Positions 5,334-6,332 of a DNA stretch of 6,332 bases are shown piece by piece. The position numbers and the translations under genes are program-made. The DNA is taken from positions 1 to 6,332 of the forward strand of contig DTXA01000332.1 of NCBI GenBank assembly GCA_012962735.1, read 5' to 3'. The stretch comes from Candidatus Latescibacterota bacterium (lineage in GTDB: Bacteria > Latescibacterota > 4484-107 > B68-G9). The notes under the pieces are model-generated. The model was not told the DNA's origin. It was given only the letters and a program-made list of their open reading frames with translations, and made no database searches. Position 1 is the stretch's first letter, and each line of letters starts with the position of its first letter.

Positions 5334-6332
5334 TTAGGATGAAGCCTTGGCGTAAAAAGACTTGATCAGCCTGTCGAGATATCCTTTCGGGTCACTCAGC
5401 ACCTCTTCTGTCACCTCGAATTCCTTGGTGTTCACGAGCTTGAGGCCATATCCGTAATCCTTCAGAAGCTCCCGGCACAGCTCCCCTGGGCTTACTCCTC
5501 TCTTCTCCGCCTCTCCATCTATCCAGTGCACCGCTTCCTCGGAAAACCTCAGGTGGATCCCATGCTCCTTCCTGAACTCCTCCTCGAACTCCCTGATAGG
5601 GGCCTCCCGGAGCAGGCGCCCCATCTCTCCTTCGGGGTCTTCGATCATCTCCTCGGTGACCGTGAGATGGCGAAGCGGTGTGGAGGGAAGCTTCTTCTCG
5701 AAGGGCAGCAATACTTCCTCACATACACTCACCAAGGCTCGGGCGCCTGTCCCCCTCCTGTGCGCCCGCTCGGCTATGAGGCGCAGGGCATCGTCCGTGA
5801 ACTCCAGCTCTATTCCATAGGCCATAAAGTCCCGCCTTTTGGACTGGATCACCGCGCTCTTGGGGCTCCTGAGGATCTGATATAGGTCCTCCACCGTAAG
5901 TTCATCCAATACCACAATTACCGGAAGTCTTCCTACAAACTCGCTCTCGAACCCGTATTCTATGAGGTCTTCGGGCTGGACGTATTGAAGCACCTCCATC
6001 CTGTCCTTGCCTTTCAGCGACCTTTCTACACCGAACCCTATGGCCTGCTGATTCAGCCTTCTCCGGACGATGTCCTCCAGCCCATAGAACGCCCCGCTCA
6101 TCACGAAGAGGATATGGCGGGTGTTGATCCTCTTCCTCTCCACCTTTCCTGTGCGCTGGAACTGCATCATGGCCTCTATCTGAGAGATGATGTCGTGGGG
6201 GACCCTCAGGTCCACCTCGGTCTCCTCCATTAGCTTCAGAAGGTTGCGCTGGACCCCTGTCCTGGATACATCCGGTCCGATGACGGTGCCGGAGGAGGCT
6301 ATTTTATCTATCTCGTCTATGTAGATTATACC
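5334..6332 (-). CDS. ClpX-like AAA+ ATPase, C-terminal part, with duplicated small domain
   Basis: The C-terminal 332 residues are visible; the frame is open to the right edge, so the N-terminus, Walker A and any zinc domain lie outside. The internal ATG at 6230 is not the start, because Walker B (GIIYIDEIDKI, visible residues 1-11) lies upstream. GPDVSRTGVQRNLLKLME (19-36) resembles HslU and ClpX. ILFVMSGAFYGLEDI (74-88) is the sensor-1 region, QQAIGFG (95-101) is the ClpP-docking IGF loop, and EFVGRLP (131-137) carries the arginine-finger motif. GTGARAL (194-200) is sensor 2 in the small domain, which spans about 165-239. ClpX normally ends near there. Here a second, divergent copy of the small domain follows (about 248-324), with the sensor-2 position changed to VSPGEL. 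The segment that holds the RKH pore loop in ClpX is about 11 residues longer and lacks RKH. The likely role is ATP-driven unfolding, possibly with ClpP, as a paralog rather than the main ClpX. It is convergent with the + strand operon. Confidence 0.9.
   Translation of the reverse strand, partial: GIIYIDEIDKIASSGTVIGPDVSRTGVQRNLLKLMEETEVDLRVPHDIISQIEAMMQFQRTGKVERKRINTRHILFVMSGAFYGLEDIVRRRLNQQAIGFGVERSLKGKDRMEVLQYVQPEDLIEYGFESEFVGRLPVIVVLDELTVEDLYQILRSPKSAVIQSKRRDFMAYGIELEFTDDALRLIAERAHRRGTGARALVSVCEEVLLPFEKKLPSTPLRHLTVTEEMIEDPEGEMGRLLREAPIREFEEEFRKEHGIHLRFSEEAVHWIDGEAEKRGVSPGELCRELLKDYGYGLKLVNTKEFEVTEEVLSDPKGYLDRLIKSFYAKASS
5355..5840 (-). other. Tandem copies of the AAA+ small domain within the ClpX-like protein
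   Basis: Copy 1 (5840-5604) reads YGIELEFTDDALRLIAERA, HRRGTGARAL, then LTVTEEMIEDPEGEMGRLL. Copy 2 (5597-5355) reads HGIHLRFSEEAVHWIDGEA, EKRGVSPGEL, then FEVTEEVLSDPKGYLDRLI. The shared order is GI-L-F--(D/E)A---I---A--RG------L, then VTEE---DP-G---RL. Copy 2 has no Arg where copy 1 has the sensor-2 Arg. Confidence 0.7.

Noticed and set aside
6231..6332. ATG 6230 as the true start of the AAA+ gene
   Set aside because: The frame continues upstream through a Walker B motif to the window edge, so the gene is cut by the window.

Overview
The window is a compact, GC-rich bacterial segment. Seven features lie on the + strand (the 3' part of an RNA gene, then six reading frames), and one gene runs in from the right edge on the - strand. 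Arg is mostly AGG/CGG, Ile is often ATA, and ribosome binding sites are purine-rich. DXS rather than the mevalonate route, a bacterial type A RNase P RNA and a ClpX/HslU-like AAA+ protein together point to a bacterium, possibly a thermophilic anaerobe of the Synergistota type. The phylum is a guess from style and gene mix, not a demonstrated assignment.

Left to right on the + strand: the 3' part of rnpB (1 to about 175); a BadF/BadG/BcrA/BcrD-family sugar kinase (190-1143) that begins almost at the end of the RNA; an unrecognised exported protein with a C-terminal membrane anchor (1136-1681); dxs for 1-deoxy-D-xylulose-5-phosphate synthase (1690-3552); a 72-residue DUF4177-like protein (3564-3782); a 24-codon small ORF (3779-3853) that overlaps both neighbours by 4 nt; and a HAD-family phosphatase-like protein (3850-4929). 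Overlaps or very short gaps link all of them, so they look like one transcription unit, perhaps fed by read-through from rnpB.

Positions 4930-5333 separate two convergent gene blocks. They hold no intact gene, but on the - strand there is a decayed coding region spread over three frames. Two of these frames carry fragments typical of the 'two-component regulator propeller' (Reg_prop) beta-propeller repeat. No convincing rho-independent terminator was seen.

The right end (6332 down to 5334, - strand) is the C-terminal 332 residues of a ClpX-like AAA+ ATPase. It keeps Walker B, the IGF loop that ClpX uses to dock ClpP, the GRLP arginine motif and a GAR sensor 2. It differs from ClpX in the segment that holds the RKH pore loop, which is longer and lacks RKH, and in having a second degenerate copy of the small AAA+ domain at the C-terminus. 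This is the most unusual thing in the window. The remainder is mostly housekeeping and metabolic, and I see no mobile element, CRISPR array or obvious defence system.
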